Positions 1-7,760 of a DNA stretch of 21,129 nucleotides are shown piece after piece. Within the stretch, counting starts at the first letter, position 1. The number at the start of each line of letters is the position of its first letter. Below the pieces are notes generated by a model. The model worked only from the letters and a program-made list of their open reading frames with translations. It searched no databases and was not told the DNA's origin. A program made the translations under genes and the position numbers. This DNA comes from Gammaproteobacteria bacterium (GTDB lineage: Bacteria; Pseudomonadota; Gammaproteobacteria; Pseudomonadales; Azotimanducaceae), in contig PASO01000021.1 in NCBI GenBank assembly GCA_002712135.1, positions 50,671-71,799 of the forward strand, read 5' to 3'.

Positions 1-1
1 C

Positions 2-139
2 AACTTTGGCAATGCGACGATCAACACAGATTTTATGGGCATTCCAGTGCCCAAGGGTAAAGCGCGTAAAGATAAGCGCGTGTTATTTGTTGATCAGCAG
101 CGAAAAGTCATAGGGTACTTGGTAGAGGGTAAACGTTGA
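2..139 (+). CDS. C-terminal end of an unrecognised protein (partial at window edge)
   Basis: An open frame enters from the left edge and ends at TGA 137-139, giving 45 residues. It includes the stretch GIPVPKGKARKDKRVLFVDQ and ends in YLVEGKR. The piece is basic and polar, with no membrane segment and no motif I can name. It is below usual ORF-length cutoffs and has no start in the window. It converges on the leftward dehydratase with only 23 bases between the two stop codons. I see no clear hairpin terminator in that gap. The frame is uninterrupted and protein-like, but no function can be given. Confidence 0.55.
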   Translation, partial: NFGNATINTDFMGIPVPKGKARKDKRVLFVDQQRKVIGYLVEGKR

Positions 140-162
140 TTGATGGTTAGTGTGAGCGAACT

Positions 163-1266
163 CTACTCGGCTGTGGCTGTGTAACCTTTGTTTAGCAGGT
201 CCCAGTCAATTTCGTAACCCAGTCCAGGCTCGGTAGGTGCATATACTAGGCCCTTGTCGTCGACATCAATGTCTTCCACCAGTCCAAACTTGTTGGCCCC
301 GGTGCAGGGAAATACTTCGTAGAACTCACAGTTAGGTACCGCCATGGTTACATGAAGATTGGCGACATTGTTCAGACTATTGCCGCCGTGGTGAATCTCG
401 CACATCATGTTGAAACCCTCCGCCAGGTGACAGGTGCGTACCAGTGGGGTGATGCCTCCTGTGACCGCGACATCGCCGCGAAGAATGTCCGTCGCCTGCT
501 GGGTAATCCATGGGGTGTTGCCGTAGAAACGTCCAGGCACGTACTCGGTGGACATAATCGGAATGTCGAGTTTGTCGTGAAGTTTGGTGTAGCTGTATAT
601 GTCTTCTTCGACTAACGGGTCCTCGTACCAGTAGTAGTCCAGTTCCTCAATAGCGCGACCCACACGCAAAGCTTCTGCATAGCGATAGGCCCACATAGAA
701 TCAAGCATAAGCAGCATGTCATCGCCTACGGCATCACGAACCGCTTGGCAGATTTTGATGTCTGTTTCCGGGTCGCCGTGGGGATGTAGCTTATGTGCTG
801 ACCAGCCAAGCTCCTTGAAAAGGATAGCTTCTTCCGCGTAGGCTTCGATAGTTTCGTGGTAGGCTGTGCTTGAGTATGCAGGCACCTCATGCTTGCAGGT
901 CCCAAGTAAACGGTGGATAGGTTGTCCGGCTAATTTACCGTTAATATCCCAGAGGCAGATATCGACCGCACCGATCACGTTTGTAAAAACAGATCGGTTC
1001 ATCTTCCACATCTCCCACCAGATTTGGCCGATATCCAGAGGGTTGCGATCCATAACAATTGGTTTGATAAATTCGATTAGGCCCGGGGCAAAGTGATCGG
1101 CTCCCATACGCGAGGAACCGAGGAATGCATTGCCGCTGACGCCCTCGTCAGTCTCGACTGTTACCACACCCAGCTGGCGCGTGGAGCCAAATTCTGTGCC
1201 GACGCCGGTTTTCCAAGCTTCAGTCGTCCAGTCGAACATATCGACTTTTACGTTAGTGATTTTCAA
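163..1266 (-). CDS. Mandelate racemase/muconate lactonizing enzyme family (enolase superfamily) dehydratase
   Basis: This is probably a sugar-acid or hydroxy-acid dehydratase or racemase of the mandelate racemase group. Enzymes of this group abstract the proton alpha to a carboxylate and stabilise the enolate with Mg2+. Numbered from a TTG start (367 aa), the three metal ligands are visible as D189 (LMLDSMW), E215 (WYEDP) and E241 (MSTEY). A K159-x-H161 pair sits on the second barrel strand (AHKLHPHG). D265 and H292 are 27 residues apart, as in the MR Asp270-His297 dyad. The N-terminal capping domain occupies about residues 1-125 and the barrel follows. In-frame ATGs exist at 1281 and in longer forms, but only the TTG at 1266 has a good ribosome binding site (GGGGAG, 7 bases away), and it gives the family-typical N-terminus MKITNV. 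The gene lies 96 bases downstream of the dikinase at 1363 and may belong to the same operon. The substrate is unknown. Confidence 0.9.
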   Translation of the reverse strand: MKITNVKVDMFDWTTEAWKTGVGTEFGSTRQLGVVTVETDEGVSGNAFLGSSRMGADHFAPGLIEFIKPIVMDRNPLDIGQIWWEMWKMNRSVFTNVIGAVDICLWDINGKLAGQPIHRLLGTCKHEVPAYSSTAYHETIEAYAEEAILFKELGWSAHKLHPHGDPETDIKICQAVRDAVGDDMLLMLDSMWAYRYAEALRVGRAIEELDYYWYEDPLVEEDIYSYTKLHDKLDIPIMSTEYVPGRFYGNTPWITQQATDILRGDVAVTGGITPLVRTCHLAEGFNMMCEIHHGGNSLNNVANLHVTMAVPNCEFYEVFPCTGANKFGLVEDIDVDDKGLVYAPTEPGLGYEIDWDLLNKGYTATAE

Positions 1267-1273
1267 GTCATTA

Positions 1274-1279
1274 CTCCCC
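1274..1279 (-). promoter_or_regulatory. Ribosome binding site that favours a TTG start for the dehydratase
   Basis: GGGGAG on the minus strand lies 7 bases before TTG 1266-1264. The alternative ATG at 1281 overlaps this element and has no purine-rich site upstream. The N-terminus predicted from TTG matches where enolase-superfamily proteins normally begin. Confidence 0.6.
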
Positions 1280-1286
1280 ATTGCGT

Positions 1287-1309
1287 TTTGGCGCAAAGGA
1301 TACACCAAA
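1287..1309 (-). other. Hairpin in the leader of the dehydratase gene
   Basis: On the minus strand TTTGGTG pairs with CGCCAAA: 7 pairs including one G-U, around a 9-base loop. It ends 7 bases before the GGGGAG ribosome binding site. It lacks a following T tract, so it is not a typical intrinsic terminator. It could be an mRNA stability or translation-control element between the dikinase and dehydratase genes. The fold was worked out by eye, with no energy computed. Confidence 0.35.
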
Positions 1310-1362
1310 GTACTAGTTGTATTTACCCCAGCGGATATGGTGGAGCCTTATAGGCCTCATGA

Positions 1363-4146
1363 TTACTCCTCAAGAATTGTGACTATACCCTTGTCCCCAT
1401 CGACTAAAATCATTTGTCCGTCCTTGACGACCTGGGTGCCATTACCTGTCCCCAACACTGCTGGGATCCCATACTCTCTCGCAACAATGGACCCGTGCGC
1501 GGTAATGCTACCAATATCCGTCACGAGGCCGGTCGCATGCGGAAACAACTGGGTCCAGGCGGGCGTCGTGAGCGGGCATACCAGTATCGAGTCGGGTTTC
1601 ATCTTGCTGAAGTCGTTAGGCGACATGATGACACTGGCAGGTCCCGTTACCGAACCAGGACTTACCGCAAATCCGCTCAATATATCGGCATCATCATCGT
1701 TGATCTTCACGGTATCGAAGGTCTTGCTGTCACCCGCCCATCCCAGCTTGTTCTCAGGAGGGACTGCAGGTAGGGGTACCAGTCGCTGGCGCTGTTCCCG
1801 CAATGTGCGTTTTGCCAAAGCTTGGTCTACAAGCTCCGCTACGGGTCTGCCATCCGCCGCGGCTGCGATGGCCCGTTGTAACTCATCGTTGGTCAGGTAA
1901 AAGATGTCGTCTGGTTGCGCGATGGTCCCAAGCACCGTCAGCCGTGTGCCAAGTTCAAGCGCAAACGGTCGTAGTAGCGACCAGGCCTTACCCATATAGA
2001 AGATAGCGGCCTCCCGTGTGGGATAGTTAATTCTCGCGGTGTTGTATATCCGCAAGAAATCTATACGTTTTCTACCCTTGAAGAATTTCAGCGCCTCAAT
2101 CCATTTGGCTCTGCGATTCTTCGCCACCTCGTTCTGTCGAGTTGCAACATCAAATCCACTGTCACGAATCAGGGCCTTTAGACTGACGACGAACGGCAAG
2201 GGTGCTTCACGTAGCGATGGCTCTGCAAAGTCCAGATTGAATACCTGTAAACCGTAGTCATTAAGGTACCGGTCGATGGCCTCATGGGCTGCCTCACCCT
2301 CTGGGTGTTCTTTGAGTACACGAAGAAAGCGCGCTGCTGGAGTAGTGATAGTCAACTCGTAAAGCCGCGGGTTGTTGCGAAGTTGTTCAGCGATAACCCG
2401 CATGTCCATCTCCGCATCTACGACCTTCGATTTGAAGCCGGAGAGAAACGTGCCGCTGGCAAACCCCATATTCGGCGCATTTTCTTCACAAAACATCTGC
2501 AATGCCATGTCCGTGCCCTTGGCTGCACCAATAATACGGCGCAGCACATGCCAGTAACGGGCCTCGACCACCGTGAGATCGCGTATGCCATGCAGCAATT
2601 CCTCGTTTGTCGCAGTTGCGGGTTCGAGCGATTGCCAGCGTTCGAGTCCCTCGAGGTACGTGGGCAAGTCCACTTTTCCCCAGCGCTTGACGCCGTCTGA
2701 TCGACGTAACATGCGCCACCACTTTAGGATAGTGAAGACCCACTGGTGACGAAGTTCCGTGGGGTCCATGAGTAGAAATCGTATACCTGGTTTTATGCCC
2801 TTCTCAATGGCCTGATCTCTGGGATTGAAAATGATCTGCAGCCATCGGTACCAGGGGATATCGCCTACCTCCTCGCGAACCTTGCCAATAAAGCTCTCCC
2901 AGTCCTTATGACCGTCGATGGGAATGGACGTATAGGCATACCCATTAACAGTGGCAATCACGAAATTCTTCAGAAAGTTTCGGGTTTGCGACCCTTTATA
3001 TTCATAGCCTTCTGGCCAAGTTTGCGTATCGAACAAGGCACGAAGATATAGATCCTCGAACAGCGGTGACAGTGGCTCCGGCATCACTTCTGCTGCCATT
3101 CTCTTGATCAACTGAGAGCCGGACACTTCCGGCCAACTGACATCCTGCATCGGTTGGGGTGGTAGATTGGTGATAGGTCTGGCCTGGAGAAGATGTAGCT
3201 TTTCTTCTGACACTGCCCACTCGATGTCCTGGGGTACGCCGTCAAACTCTTGTTCCACGCTAAGTGCCAATTCCGATAGTTCGCGCAACAGACCCTCTGA
3301 TAAGGAGGATTGACCTTTCTCTACTTCGGGTACATCTTCCATGCGGGTACCCTGGTCACCGTCAGAGACAATCCTCTGATCCTTGGCCCCAATAACCGTT
3401 TTTTTTACCGCAAGGCTTTGTCGGTCAACGATATAGGTATCCGGTGTGACCTGACCGCTCACCACTGCCTCGCCTAGGCCAAAACTGCAGTTAACGATCA
3501 TTTCCGAACGCTCCCCGTTCGTGGGGTTGGCGGTAAATAAAATACCCGACACATCCGAGGGCACCATAACCTGCACCACCACAGCCATTGCTACCGAGGC
3601 ATGATCGATATCGTTTTCGTGACGGTAACTGATTGCCTGAGATGTCCATAGTGACGCCCAACAATTCTTTACCGCCGCAGCGACTTCCTCGCTCCCGGTG
3701 ACGTTGAGGTAAGTTTCCTGCTGGCCGGCAAATGACAGCTCCGGCAGATCCTCGGCATTCGCCGAAGATCGAACCGCAACGGCGGGCGCACCCGAAAGCG
3801 CATCGTAGGCAGCGGAAATCTCCGTGCGCATTTCTGTCGACAACGCGTGGTCGCGAAACAGTTGTGCGATATCCTGGGATGCCTGCTCGAACGAAGCCGT
3901 ACCGTTACCGATGGCGGGTTTCGCCAGGCCCAGGATGTTCGATCGCAGGTTGTTCTCGGCAACAAACTTCCGATATGCGGAGGTAGGCACCTGAAAGCCG
4001 CCAGGTACGTTATAACCGGCATTTAGCAATCGAGATAATGAGCGCCCCTTGCCGCCAACGACTTCGAGTCCATTATCGAGAGTATCGAGCGGGACGGTAG
4101 ATTGTATGATTATTTTCTTATAACTCCCGAGGCACCTTTGGTGCAA
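1363..4146 (-). CDS. Rifampin-phosphotransferase/PEP-synthase-like dikinase (paralogue 1)
   Basis: This 927-aa cytoplasmic enzyme has the three-part layout of rifampin phosphotransferase and PEP synthase. An ATP-grasp region spans about residues 15-325: GGKGRS at 31, AVRSSANAEDLP at 124, GQQETYLNV at 141, PQDIEW at 305, LLQARPIT at 319. A long central domain spans about 335-800. A C-terminal swivelling phosphohistidine domain carries TDIGSITAHGSIVAREYGIP, with His884 as the expected phosphate carrier. The family reaction uses ATP to phosphorylate a small molecule and releases AMP and Pi. It could act on an alcohol, enol or phenol (compare phenylphosphate synthase), not necessarily pyruvate. 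No ATG or GTG occurs in frame before the first motif, so TTG 4146 is the apparent start. It gives the same N-terminal length as paralogue 2, although an out-of-frame ATG four bases upstream has better spacing. The gene follows PhyH by 21 bases, in one transcription unit. The substrate is unknown, and the stand-alone resistance role of Rph is not supported by context. Confidence 0.85.
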   Translation of the reverse strand: MHQRCLGSYKKIIIQSTVPLDTLDNGLEVVGGKGRSLSRLLNAGYNVPGGFQVPTSAYRKFVAENNLRSNILGLAKPAIGNGTASFEQASQDIAQLFRDHALSTEMRTEISAAYDALSGAPAVAVRSSANAEDLPELSFAGQQETYLNVTGSEEVAAAVKNCWASLWTSQAISYRHENDIDHASVAMAVVVQVMVPSDVSGILFTANPTNGERSEMIVNCSFGLGEAVVSGQVTPDTYIVDRQSLAVKKTVIGAKDQRIVSDGDQGTRMEDVPEVEKGQSSLSEGLLRELSELALSVEQEFDGVPQDIEWAVSEEKLHLLQARPITNLPPQPMQDVSWPEVSGSQLIKRMAAEVMPEPLSPLFEDLYLRALFDTQTWPEGYEYKGSQTRNFLKNFVIATVNGYAYTSIPIDGHKDWESFIGKVREEVGDIPWYRWLQIIFNPRDQAIEKGIKPGIRFLLMDPTELRHQWVFTILKWWRMLRRSDGVKRWGKVDLPTYLEGLERWQSLEPATATNEELLHGIRDLTVVEARYWHVLRRIIGAAKGTDMALQMFCEENAPNMGFASGTFLSGFKSKVVDAEMDMRVIAEQLRNNPRLYELTITTPAARFLRVLKEHPEGEAAHEAIDRYLNDYGLQVFNLDFAEPSLREAPLPFVVSLKALIRDSGFDVATRQNEVAKNRRAKWIEALKFFKGRKRIDFLRIYNTARINYPTREAAIFYMGKAWSLLRPFALELGTRLTVLGTIAQPDDIFYLTNDELQRAIAAAADGRPVAELVDQALAKRTLREQRQRLVPLPAVPPENKLGWAGDSKTFDTVKINDDDADILSGFAVSPGSVTGPASVIMSPNDFSKMKPDSILVCPLTTPAWTQLFPHATGLVTDIGSITAHGSIVAREYGIPAVLGTGNGTQVVKDGQMILVDGDKGIVTILEE

Positions 4147-4150
4147 GCAT
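4118..4150 (-). other. Ten-codon minicistron overlapping the start of dikinase 1
   Basis: ATG 4150 lies 9 bases after GGAG, which itself follows the PhyH stop. It opens a short frame encoding MLAPKVPREL and ends at TAA 4120-4118. It overlaps the dikinase TTG start in another frame and also overlaps a second purine-rich element (GGGAG, 4124-4128). It could tune dikinase 1 translation by competition or re-initiation, or it could be chance. Confidence 0.25.
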
Positions 4151-4167
4151 ACTTGATATCTCCGTCG

Positions 4168-5355
4168 TTATTCGTCTGCGTGACGTTTTTTTGTCCAGAT
4201 TCGTTTGCTGGCAAGCGGGTGCATCGTACCTGCTCCCTCCGGCCAGACGCCCGGTCCTTCGGTTATTGCACGGCAAATTTTCTGCCCGTTGGGTGTTAGT
4301 GTCTCCCAGACCTCATAGGGCATAGATTTCAGCAGCGTTTGATCATCAGTCCAGCTAGGAACGTACTCCAGGTTGGGCAGCGATCGGATTTCTTTTGAAA
4401 GATTCGGCGTTGCACTGTGCCATGCGCGATTGTCCCGGAACACACCCGATCCAGCGGTGGCACCTACCAGCGTAGACCAGCGCATCCAGTCCGCTTCTTC
4501 GGCCAATGTAGGAGGGTTTTGTGACATCGTATGGGTCCCTGGAATCTGACGGATTGGCCCGTTTTCCCAGGTTAGATCAGACATCAGAAAGTTGATGGTT
4601 ATCGTCGGTGGTGTTTGGTCGAATACCAAACGTTTTGTAGGAAAGTCCAACTCTTCAAATGACTTATCCGTATCCACGTCTATCAGGCCTGTGGCCCTTA
4701 GGAAGTCCAGTCGAACCTTTCCGTTTTTCTGTGTGTCTTTAAAGTCGGCGTGTAGTTGCTGGTACTCGATAGCTCCGGGAAGACAAAGGTCACCCCCTCC
4801 ACCCCATACGTAGTATTCATCGTTACCCATCAAGGCAGTAAGAATAGGTGTGGTCGTTGGCAGGTCTACCATTGAGGCCCATACAGGATCGTGCATGAGA
4901 TGCCTGGATGACGATGCGGTGCCGTAACTGTATCGATGTGGCAGTCGTCCGGTCTCCGTCATGTATTTTCGATTACCAGGACCAGGTATGGAAAGCAGCT
5001 CTTTGAGGACGCGAGCACAGCCTTCGCGAAATCTATGCAACTGTTCCTCATCAAGGAGATCGCGAACCACCACGAATCCGTCGCGGTGAAAGGTTCGGTT
5101 GATCTCTTCTATTTCATTGGGATCAAATATGTCCAGGCCGCACATCCCGTTATTCTGGCGCAGCCTCTCGCGCAGCGCTTCGACTTCCGGGTCATCGTAG
5201 ATGCGGCGCGATGGTGCAAAGGGATCTTCACGATGGAGGTCGTTCGCAGGTATTACATTGCCCTTGTCATCAAGCTTTTCGTTGGGTGGTGTGTTCTCAT
5301 CCCAGCCGACTTCTGTTTCGCCGTAGACTCTTAGATTGTCCAGTTCAGAAGTCAT
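4168..5355 (-). CDS. Phytanoyl-CoA dioxygenase (PhyH) family Fe(II)/2-oxoglutarate oxygenase 1
   Basis: This is a predicted non-heme iron hydroxylase that couples 2-oxoglutarate decarboxylation to hydroxylation of an organic substrate. In a 395-aa protein starting at ATG 5355, the iron facial triad is H202-x-D204 (QLHADF) and H313 (AWHSATPN). R324, eleven residues after the distal His, is placed to bind 2-oxoglutarate. A charged extension of about 85 residues precedes the core (DGFVVVRDL at 92) and is longer than in minimal PhyH proteins. The open frame continues upstream to 5433, but that part overlaps the previous gene and ATG 5355 is the natural start, 7 bases after its stop. GAG in the end of the preceding gene may serve as a weak ribosome binding site, suggesting translational coupling. 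It sits between the GMC partner subunit and dikinase 1, so it probably supplies or removes a hydroxylated intermediate. Substrate unknown. Confidence 0.88.
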   Translation of the reverse strand: MTSELDNLRVYGETEVGWDENTPPNEKLDDKGNVIPANDLHREDPFAPSRRIYDDPEVEALRERLRQNNGMCGLDIFDPNEIEEINRTFHRDGFVVVRDLLDEEQLHRFREGCARVLKELLSIPGPGNRKYMTETGRLPHRYSYGTASSSRHLMHDPVWASMVDLPTTTPILTALMGNDEYYVWGGGGDLCLPGAIEYQQLHADFKDTQKNGKVRLDFLRATGLIDVDTDKSFEELDFPTKRLVFDQTPPTITINFLMSDLTWENGPIRQIPGTHTMSQNPPTLAEEADWMRWSTLVGATAGSGVFRDNRAWHSATPNLSKEIRSLPNLEYVPSWTDDQTLLKSMPYEVWETLTPNGQKICRAITEGPGVWPEGAGTMHPLASKRIWTKKRHADE

Positions 5356-5362
5356 AGTGGTT

Positions 5363-5830
5363 TCACTCACGATAGATATGGCCACGTTCACGAACAGGGT
5401 CCAGCAGCGAGAGATCGGCCTGTGGTACTTCATTGCCTTCCGGGAAAGGCGCCCCGGCTTTCCATCCTAGTGCTGTCACAACCCTATCGTCCTGGTAATA
5501 ACAGTTCAGGGTTTGCGCCGCGATAGTGATTGCGAATCGAGGATCTATCTCTCGCAGGTGATCACACAGTGTCTGTTGATCATCCTTGTCTAACTCTCCG
5601 AAAAGCGCGCCCTTTTCGCGCTGCGCTGCCTGGTCCAGAGATTCCAATTCGGTCTTGATCCCAGGGATTTGGTCGCTCGCGAATTCAGTTACATAACCGA
5701 CCAGGTCGAGCTCTGCGGCACTGGGCATGCCTCGATCTGCGTCTGCTGGAATAATCAAATCAAGTAGCACCCTCAGGCTGCGACTTTGTAATTCTGTTAG
5801 AAAATTGTCTGATGCAATCACGTCTGCCAT
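5363..5830 (-). CDS. Gluconate 2-dehydrogenase subunit 3 family protein
   Basis: This is the small partner of a GMC-type dehydrogenase. In this family the subunit is thought to help fold, export or complete the large FAD subunit. The 155-aa protein shows the family pattern: LLDLIIPADADRGMPSA near residues 22-38, CYYQDDRVVTALGW around 110-123, then APFPEG and a C-terminal LLDPVRERGHIYRE. Many relatives carry a Tat signal peptide. This one starts MADVIASDNF and has none, so it and its partner are predicted cytoplasmic. ATG 5830 has GAGG 6 bases upstream, and that site sits against the stop of the GMC gene 9 bases away, so the two are probably translated together. Confidence 0.85.
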   Translation of the reverse strand: MADVIASDNFLTELQSRSLRVLLDLIIPADADRGMPSAAELDLVGYVTEFASDQIPGIKTELESLDQAAQREKGALFGELDKDDQQTLCDHLREIDPRFAITIAAQTLNCYYQDDRVVTALGWKAGAPFPEGNEVPQADLSLLDPVRERGHIYRE

Positions 5831-5839
5831 GGTGATCCT

Positions 5840-7444
5840 CTAGTCAAATAGGTTGGCAAGGTTTTTCTTCATGGTATCTGCAATATAAAGTGCAAGTGCC
5901 TGAATTGTGGTTGTTGGGTTGACCGCACCCGCGGTTACAAAAATGCTGCCATCGATAATAAAGAGATTCTTTACATCATGTGATCGTCCCCAGCTATTCA
6001 CCACAGACTTCTCGGGATCGTTACCCATACGGGCAGTGCCTAATAGATGCCATCCTGTCCCACGGGTGTGGCCGTGGGTGTCGATCTGAAACGCGCCCGC
6101 TGCCTGTAAGGCCTCGGTTGCCTTGCTAACGCCGTGCTGCATCATACGTTCGCTGTTTTCACTGAGCCGGTAGGTGATCTTTGGCGCGGGAATTCCATCG
6201 GAATCCGTAAGGGTCGGATCAAGCGTCACGGTATTGCATTCTTCCGGGAGATCCTCGCAGCAGATGTTCATGTTCACGGAACCGCCGGCATATTTTTCAA
6301 AGCCGGCATGGTGGTCTGCGCCCCAGGGAATATTGCCGCGCAGGGTTTGATTAACAGCGGTCGCTGCGGGAGGCTGACCACGGGTAATTTGCAGCGTATA
6401 ACCGCGCATGAAATCACGATTGGGATCTGTCTCGTAAAACTCCTGGCTTAGCATGCAGGTGCCCATTGGCCCCAGGTGAGATTCCAGCTGGTCTTCGAAT
6501 ATGCCCTGAACGAATCCCCAGGGATGGAACATGAGATTTTTGCCAACAAGACCAGAACGGTTTGCCAAACCGTCGGGGAAGCGCGCGGATTTGGAATTCA
6601 ATAGTAGTCGAGGCGTACCCACGCCGTTGCACGCCATGATCACAACTTCTGCACGCTGATGATGTTCGACACCTTCCTCATCAAAGTAGATCGCGCCGGT
6701 AGCCATATCGTTTTTATCAACGGTAATTTCACGAACGCGGCACCGGGTTTTCAGTTCAACACCGAGACGCTGATTCATAGGCCAGTAGGCGATATCCACG
6801 CTGCTCTTGGCGCCTTGCGCACAGCCGTAGTTGCACGGCCCGAGATTGATACATTTTTCTCGACCTTCGTAATCTTCGGTAATAATTGCCGAGTCTGAAG
6901 GCCACCAGTGCCAGCCCAGTTTGTTGAACCCTTTGCCCATAACTTCGCCCATCCTGCCGATGGGTACAGGTGGCAACGGGGGTTCGTGATAAGGGATTGC
7001 AGGATCACCAGCGAGTCCCGATACACCCATATTACGGTCATTCTGTGCGAAGAATGGCTCGAGGGCGCAGTAGTTAATAGGCCAATCATCACCGACGCCG
7101 TCCAGCGTCCTTGCTTTAAAATCCGATGGTTTCAGGCGAGGAAAGTGTCCTGAATACAGTATGGTTCCACCCCCGACACCATTGAAATTCGCGACGGAAA
7201 TAGCTGAGTCGTCTTCGTTGATTGGATAATCAGCTTCGTTTCTTCGAACGTTCGGACTCTGGTTGTAGTCCGGATTCAGCATCACCTCCCAGTTCTTGTT
7301 GGTACTGGGATAGTCGGCCGGATTCATCCAGTCTCCTTGCTCTAGACACAGAATACGCATCTTGGTATCTGACAGACTCCACGCGGCAGCAGCACTCGAA
7401 GCGCCTGCTCCAATAATTAGTACGTCTACAATGTCTTTTGCCAA
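5840..7444 (-). CDS. GMC family FAD-dependent oxidoreductase (alcohol/sugar dehydrogenase large subunit)
   Basis: This enzyme oxidises an alcohol, probably a sugar or polyol hydroxyl or a ring alcohol, using FAD. The 534-aa protein opens with the nucleotide-binding strand DVLIIGAGASS (about residues 7-17). It has GVGGGTILYSGH near 90 and ends with the GMC catalytic pair H466 (GWHLLGTARMG) and N509 (GAVNPTTTIQAL). Cysteines at 198, 204 and 208 (C-x5-C-x3-C) lie where bacterial sugar dehydrogenases of this type have a cysteine loop that can hold an Fe-S cluster. There is no signal peptide. The start is TTG: an in-frame TAG stands directly before TTG 7456, and TTG 7444 has GGAGAG just ahead, so 7444 is chosen (7456 would add four residues). 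It pairs with the Gluconate_2-dh3 gene 9 bases downstream. No cytochrome subunit is present, so the electron acceptor is unclear. Confidence 0.92.
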   Translation of the reverse strand: MAKDIVDVLIIGAGASSAAAAWSLSDTKMRILCLEQGDWMNPADYPSTNKNWEVMLNPDYNQSPNVRRNEADYPINEDDSAISVANFNGVGGGTILYSGHFPRLKPSDFKARTLDGVGDDWPINYCALEPFFAQNDRNMGVSGLAGDPAIPYHEPPLPPVPIGRMGEVMGKGFNKLGWHWWPSDSAIITEDYEGREKCINLGPCNYGCAQGAKSSVDIAYWPMNQRLGVELKTRCRVREITVDKNDMATGAIYFDEEGVEHHQRAEVVIMACNGVGTPRLLLNSKSARFPDGLANRSGLVGKNLMFHPWGFVQGIFEDQLESHLGPMGTCMLSQEFYETDPNRDFMRGYTLQITRGQPPAATAVNQTLRGNIPWGADHHAGFEKYAGGSVNMNICCEDLPEECNTVTLDPTLTDSDGIPAPKITYRLSENSERMMQHGVSKATEALQAAGAFQIDTHGHTRGTGWHLLGTARMGNDPEKSVVNSWGRSHDVKNLFIIDGSIFVTAGAVNPTTTIQALALYIADTMKKNLANLFD

Positions 7445-7448
7445 AATG

Positions 7449-7454
7449 CTCTCC
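7449..7454 (-). promoter_or_regulatory. Ribosome binding site supporting a TTG start for the GMC gene
   Basis: GGAGAG on the minus strand lies 4 bases before TTG 7444 (6 bases counted from GGAG). A TAG immediately upstream of the only earlier start, TTG 7456, rules out any longer protein. Use of a TTG start is therefore forced either way. Confidence 0.5.
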
Positions 7455-7456
7455 AA

Positions 7457-7760
7457 CTAGTTTCTTTCCACCGGGATCGTGGAGAGGAGATGTTATCAAC
7501 CTATCGCTTTCGGTCAATGAGTATTAGCAAGGGTGCCCGAAATTATCGTCCTCGCTTGTCTATAGGGACTGAGACTTCCCTGGGTTCACCTGAACGAACA
7601 TGGGCAGCAACAGAAACGGACAAAGCAATTCATATGCTAGTGTCATGATTGTGCCTAAAATGTAATTGCTCGTTATAAGGAAAGAAACGATTATTTCTGT
7701 CGCAACTGTTACGAAGAATTTCATTTATTTTCGCTGCTGATCAGTGAATGGATCATCCGC
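7457..7760. other. 304-bp gap between the GMC and dikinase 2 genes
   Basis: This is the only gap near 300 bases. Its right half holds a possible 54-codon membrane peptide gene (7560-7724, minus). The left half, 7457-7559, has no convincing frame. It contains TTGACC and GATAAT-like pieces on the minus strand, but I could not pair them at usual promoter spacing. I see no hairpin followed by a T run, so whether dikinase 2 and the GMC gene share a transcript is open. Confidence 0.5.
7560..7724 (-). CDS. Possible small membrane protein (54 aa)
   Basis: ATG 7724 opens a 54-codon frame ending at TAG 7562-7560, 36 bases after the dikinase 2 stop. The product is strongly hydrophobic with two likely membrane segments: one around residues 4-26 (TEIIVSFLITSNYILG lies inside it) and one around 28-46 (YELLCPFLLLPMFVQV). 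A short polar tail follows. The pattern loosely recalls the small DUF2061 membrane proteins, but the expected C-terminal motif is missing. No good ribosome binding site precedes the ATG. It could be a real small gene, a decayed one, or a chance frame. Its hydrophobic composition and its place in a gap between same-strand genes are the only support. Confidence 0.35.
   Translation of the reverse strand: MKFFVTVATEIIVSFLITSNYILGTIMTLAYELLCPFLLLPMFVQVNPGKSQSL

Noticed and set aside
1340..1362. Hairpin-like GCCT-ATA-AGGC just after the dikinase 1 stop as a terminator
   Set aside because: The stem is only about four pairs and no T tract follows.
1130..1900. Rightward open frame of 256 codons
   Set aside because: It lies across the antisense of the dehydratase and dikinase 1, whose family motifs are unmistakable. 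Its translation has no recognisable pattern.
7560..7724. Reading the small membrane frame as a frameshifted DUF2061 gene
   Set aside because: An alternate frame near 7565-7620 gives a faint AHVR resembling the family HER motif, but the spacing does not fit well enough.
7737..7744. CTGATCAG palindrome after dikinase 2
   Set aside because: It is only eight bases with no extended stem or T run, so it does not qualify as a terminator or operator.
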